A DNA stretch of 64,000 nt from Paenibacillus cellulosilyticus (GTDB taxonomy: Bacteria; Bacillota; Bacilli; Paenibacillales; Paenibacillaceae): the NCBI RefSeq assembly GCF_003182255.1, contig NZ_QGTQ01000016.1:23836-87835 (forward strand), read 5' to 3'. Below, in pieces: positions 60,909-64,000 of this stretch. The notes below the pieces were generated by a model, which saw only the letters and a program-made list of their open reading frames with translations, was not told where the DNA came from and did no database searches. The position numbers were made by a program, and so were the translations under genes. Positions within the stretch are counted from its first letter, which is position 1; the number at the start of each line of letters is the position of its first letter.

Positions 60909-61184
60909 GAAACTGTTCCTCCTAGCGACGGACCGTTTGTCGGATCGTCTCTTAAGTTTTTGTACCGCTTGCCTATGACTATAGAGACGATTTGTAAAAC
61001 GAATGTCATGGTTATTTGGAGATTTAGTAAAAAACTATCACTTCTTCAAAAATGAAAGTTTTCTATCATATCGAACAGTCTCAACAACCGCCTCACTCCG
61101 AGAAAAATGCAGATTGCTGTAGGATTTTCTGGTTTAAGGTCGAATTTCCCATAAACAACCTATCTATTCCAACTGGAGGGACTA
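60909..61184. promoter_or_regulatory. Divergent promoter region of the importer and the FAD oxidoreductase
   Basis: The gap holds AT-rich DNA with a minus-strand TATAGT (about 60980) and a small palindrome GAAAGTTTTC (61054-61063) that could be an RpiR-type operator. Neither could be tied to a clear -35. Confidence 0.25.
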
Positions 61185-62654
61185 ATGAAAAAATCCAAAT
61201 CAGCACACCAACTACGTCCGCTCGTTTGCTTTCTGCTGGCCTTCGCGCTGCTGCTGAGCAGCAGCAGCGTCACGAATGCACCGGAGTCAGAGGCGGCAGC
61301 TGCCACTTCAACTTCATGCACAAGCCCCTGCCAACACTACGATGTTGTCGTTATCGGCAGCGAGATAGAGGGTGTTCTGCTGGCGCAAGCCGCGCACAAG
61401 CTCGGGAAAAGCGTGCTTATCCTTGATCCGCGTGCCAAGCCCGGCGGCCAGCTCATCCAAGGGCAAATGCTGGTGCTCGACGAACCTCATGATGCTAGCA
61501 AAAAAAGCCTTGTACAAGGCGAAATGAAGCGGCTTTTTGACGGCTACAATAACAAATCGATTCGTACCGTGGAGGAATTCACGAAGTACTACAACGGACT
61601 TATCCAATCCATCCCGCTGCGGAGCAGCATTACGATCCAGTCGGTTCAGACGACCGCTTCAGGAACGAACTCACGCACCATTCAGTCCATTACATACAAG
61701 GCGAGTGACGGCAAGCCCTACACCGTATCAGCCACCTATTGGGTCGAGAATACAGACTTCGCAGCCTTAACGAGCAAGCTTGATTTGAAGCGAATCCCTG
61801 GAACGGAGTCGTTGTTCAAGGGCGGCGGTCCTGAACCGGAATATATGGCAGCCACCTACATGCTGAAGGTCAAGAACGTGGATTGGAACGAGCTGCATGC
61901 GGCAACACTGCGTGATTATCCACTGACCAATCTAGCAAAGAAATACGGACCCGGCACATACGTCGACTGGAACTTCGGCACAGGCTTCAGCAACCTGACG
62001 GCGAACTATAAACCGAAGGATTCGCAGCTCAAGCTGCGCGGACTTAATACTACGTATCAACGCAATGGAAAAGTCATTATTAATGCGCTTCTTATCTATG
62101 ACGTGAACCCTTCAGACGCCAAGTCAGTGAGCAGCGCCGTGAACAAAGCCAAGAATGAAGCACCTTATATTCTGCAATTTCTGCAGAAGAACATCCCGGG
62201 CTACAGCAAGGCGCAGCTCGACACGCTGCCCGACTACTTGTATATTCGCGAGTATGATCGGTACGAATCGGAATACGTGCTGAAGCGCGACGATCTGCTG
62301 AGCAAGCGCATGTTCTGGGATAATGTCAGCATTGGCGGTTACCCGATCGATGTGCAAGGTACGCGGCGTTTTCCGAGCGGACAAGGTCTTGGCAATACGG
62401 ACCGCTACGGCCTGCCGCTGCGCTCGTTCGAGATTAAGGGCGTCGACAACCTGCTGACCGCCGGCAAAAATGCCGGTGCCGAAGCAGCCGCTTACGGCAG
62501 CGTGCGCATCCAACCGAATACTGGCCTCGCCGCTCAGGTGATCGGCATTATGATCGGCCGGGAGAAGAAGCCGCTGCGCAGCCTGAATGCTGATGACTTC
62601 AAGCGGATCCATCAATATTTGAAGAAAGATTATAAGATTCAGGTGCAAAGCTAG
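61185..62654 (+). CDS. Exported FAD-dependent oxidoreductase
   Basis: This 489-residue flavoprotein has a Sec-type signal peptide (about 1-38, PLVCFLLAFALLLSSSS). Its dinucleotide fold starts at YDVVVIGSEIEGVLLAQAAHKLGKSVLILDP, with a variant GSEIEG in place of GxGxxG and the ribose-binding Asp at the end of strand 2, then KPGGQLIQGQM. A C-terminal FAD segment VDNLLTAGKNAGAEAAAYGSVRIQP follows. It resembles the FAD-dependent oxidoreductases of Bacillota that carry a GSEIEG motif. No twin-arginine signal is seen, which is odd for a protein that would have to bind FAD outside. GGAGGG precedes the ATG. Confidence 0.82.
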   Translation: MKKSKSAHQLRPLVCFLLAFALLLSSSSVTNAPESEAAAATSTSCTSPCQHYDVVVIGSEIEGVLLAQAAHKLGKSVLILDPRAKPGGQLIQGQMLVLDEPHDASKKSLVQGEMKRLFDGYNNKSIRTVEEFTKYYNGLIQSIPLRSSITIQSVQTTASGTNSRTIQSITYKASDGKPYTVSATYWVENTDFAALTSKLDLKRIPGTESLFKGGGPEPEYMAATYMLKVKNVDWNELHAATLRDYPLTNLAKKYGPGTYVDWNFGTGFSNLTANYKPKDSQLKLRGLNTTYQRNGKVIINALLIYDVNPSDAKSVSSAVNKAKNEAPYILQFLQKNIPGYSKAQLDTLPDYLYIREYDRYESEYVLKRDDLLSKRMFWDNVSIGGYPIDVQGTRRFPSGQGLGNTDRYGLPLRSFEIKGVDNLLTAGKNAGAEAAAYGSVRIQPNTGLAAQVIGIMIGREKKPLRSLNADDFKRIHQYLKKDYKIQVQS

Positions 62655-62747
62655 AAAAAGCAATTATCGTCAAGAAACGAACATATGATCCGTGTACAAT
62701 AGGTTTCAGCAGCAGGAGCACGGCAGTCAGGAGGTTAGGTTATTCGC

Positions 62748-63656
62748 ATGAATCGCGTCAGAGAGGATTACCCCAGAATGGTTCAGACCACAATTGATTA
62801 TGCGGAGGAGCACTTGGATGAGGAGCTGTCCCTATCGCGGCTTGCGCAGGTCGCAGGGTTCTCCGACTTCCACTTCCATCGCGTCTTCCAGACCATGGCG
62901 GGAGAAACGGTGATGGATTATGTGCGCAGGCGGCGCCTAGCCGTATCGGCTTATCGGGTCGCCTACTCGGATGAGCGGCTGCTCGACATCGCGCTCCATT
63001 GCGGCTTCCAGAACCATGAGACGTTCACGCGTGCATTCAAGCGAATGTTTGGCCGAACACCCGGCGAGTATCGCAAGCTGGGCATCAAGCCTCCACCCTA
63101 TGCCAAGCTGAACGTCCTGCAGCAGCACAACAATCCTTTTGTAGGAGGAATTCAATTGGAATATCGGATCATTACGAAACCAGCGTTCAAGGTTATTGGA
63201 TATGAAACAACGACGACGTCTTGCAATGGCGACAATATGCGGGAGATTCCAGCCTTCTGGCAGGACTATATTAAGCGGGGCTTGTCGCAGCAAATCCCGA
63301 ATCGCATCTCGACTGAGATGGCGGAGCTCGGCATCTGCTACAACTTCAATATGGAGACGAGTCAATTCAATTACTTGATCGGCATGGAAGTCGGCACGTT
63401 CGACGGCATGCTGGAAGGTCAAGTCGCACGTGAGTTCGGCGAAGCTGACTATGCTGTATTCACGACGCCGCTCGTGGAGCCCGCTCTGTTCACACATTCC
63501 ATCCAAAGCACATGGCAGAGGATCTACACCGAGTGGTTCCCGCAATCCGGTTATGAGCATGCCGGCAAGCCGGAGTTCGAATTGTACGATGAACGCAGCA
63601 ACCCTGCTCGGCCGGAAATTCAGATGGATATTTATATCCCGATCAAGCGTAAATAA
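62748..63656 (+). CDS. AraC-family regulator with GyrI-like effector-binding domain
   Basis: This 302-residue regulator has an N-terminal AraC double helix-turn-helix (about 10-110, LSLSRLAQVAGFSDFHFHRVFQ and IALHCGFQNHETFTRAFKRMFG) and a C-terminal GyrI/Rob-like effector domain (about 135-300, YRIITKPAFKVIGYETTT, FNYLIGMEV, FELYDERSNPARPEIQMDIYIPI). This Rob/BmrR-like layout binds bulky hydrophobic compounds and commonly controls efflux or stress genes. AGGAGG lies 13 nt upstream, a long spacing. Its target is not evident here. Confidence 0.92.
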   Translation: MNRVREDYPRMVQTTIDYAEEHLDEELSLSRLAQVAGFSDFHFHRVFQTMAGETVMDYVRRRRLAVSAYRVAYSDERLLDIALHCGFQNHETFTRAFKRMFGRTPGEYRKLGIKPPPYAKLNVLQQHNNPFVGGIQLEYRIITKPAFKVIGYETTTTSCNGDNMREIPAFWQDYIKRGLSQQIPNRISTEMAELGICYNFNMETSQFNYLIGMEVGTFDGMLEGQVAREFGEADYAVFTTPLVEPALFTHSIQSTWQRIYTEWFPQSGYEHAGKPEFELYDERSNPARPEIQMDIYIPIKRK

Positions 63657-63670
63657 CCGAGTGCATGAAG

Positions 63671-63706
63671 AAAGCCGAGACCCTCTATGGGCCTCGGCTT
63701 TTTATT
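63671..63706 (+). terminator. Terminator between convergent genes
   Basis: AAAGCCGAG-CCC pairs with GGG-CTCGGCTTT, followed by TTATTTT. Confidence 0.88.
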
Positions 63707-63728
63707 TTGCCCCGTTAATAGGTTAACA

Positions 63729-64000
63729 CTACTTCTTCAGCCCAAGTGCCGCTTCGCCAATCTCCGCGAGCAGCTGCTGGCCTTCGATTGTTGGGTGGAT
63801 ATCGTTCTGGCGCACATAGAGCAGCTGATTCTCTCCGAAAGCGGTGTAAGCGTCAGCGAGCACCAATGTATTGCACGTATCGGCTGTCGCAAGCGATTGA
63901 ACGAGTGCTGCAAGATTATTGTTCACGAGCTGCGTCAGCAGTTGGTTCGTGAGCGTGTGCATCGGCTGATTGTTCACTTGGTATGGGTTATAAATGTTGT
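63729..64000 (-). CDS. SGNH/GDSL-family hydrolase, C-terminal part
   Basis: The frame runs in from the right edge, so the N-terminus is missing; 90 residues are visible. The segment NIYNPYQVNNQPMHT and the end NDIHPTIEGQQLLAEIGEAAL match blocks of GDSL esterases/lipases. The D-x-x-H pair (DIHP) would hold the catalytic Asp and His; the nucleophile Ser block lies outside the window. Length of the missing part and presence of a signal peptide are unknown. Confidence 0.8.
   Translation of the reverse strand, partial: NIYNPYQVNNQPMHTLTNQLLTQLVNNNLAALVQSLATADTCNTLVLADAYTAFGENQLLYVRQNDIHPTIEGQQLLAEIGEAALGLKK

Overview
The window looks like chromosome from a spore-forming, S-layer-bearing member of the Paenibacillaceae (Paenibacillus/Cohnella type). 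The evidence is two YesM/YesN-type two-component systems, an Lpl/Ytc-type sugar ABC transporter, SLH-anchored exported polysaccharidases, a gamma-type small acid-soluble spore protein, a PdaA-type peptidoglycan deacetylase, strong AGGAGG ribosome binding sites and moderately high GC. I see no rRNA, tRNA, prophage, transposase or CRISPR array.

Layout. 1-6.2 kb: a leftward operon of histidine kinase, response regulator, solute-binding lipoprotein and permease (cut by the window edge). 6.4-9.2 kb: a 48-aa protein, a HAD phosphatase, an intergenic hairpin array and an RDD membrane protein. 9.3-15.0 kb: a membrane-anchored sugar-binding protein, a LytS/YesM-type kinase and a YesN-type regulator (resembling the XylFII-LytS arrangement), followed by an MFS sugar porter. 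15.1-18.1 kb: an NAD salvage locus (NMN adenylyltransferase, nicotin(amid)e phosphoribosyltransferase, Nudix/NrtR-like regulator) with shared operator-like sites. 18.5-28.9 kb: two very large S-layer-type proteins, one a GH43 arabinanase, with a RibD-like reductase between them. 29.4-31.2 kb: L-lactate dehydrogenase translationally coupled to a formate/nitrite-family channel behind an Fnr-type site placed at -41.5. 31.4-42.9 kb: mostly single genes (thioredoxin-like, DUF2975 + XRE pair, stalk-domain protein, RNase H, NlpC/P60, ArsR-type regulator, TVP38, CcdC, chemoreceptor, gamma SASP, PdaA). 43-46.2 kb: a complete ECF transporter (S, fused A-A, T). 47.4-50.9 kb: an exported GH26 mannanase with carbohydrate-binding modules. 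51.2-54.3 kb: DUF3243, an HTH/PBP-like regulator, YdjO, an aldo/keto reductase. 55.1-60.9 kb: an AfuABC-type ABC importer with a PHP phosphoesterase and an RpiR/SIS regulator, suggesting phosphorylated substrates. 61.2-64 kb: an exported FAD oxidoreductase, an AraC/GyrI-like regulator and the end of a GDSL hydrolase.

The most unusual feature is a set of intergenic tandem arrays at about 7.6, 18.2, 29.2, 46.3-47.3 and 54.4-55.1 kb. Their sequences differ, but each unit is a short palindrome plus a conserved linker, and the pitch is almost always 51 bp. At 46.3-47.3 kb two unrelated-looking families, each with ten units and no length variation, lie side by side. The arrays sit in spacers, often between terminators. 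Because 51 is a multiple of three, they create long false reading frames. They are the best candidate here for an undescribed system.
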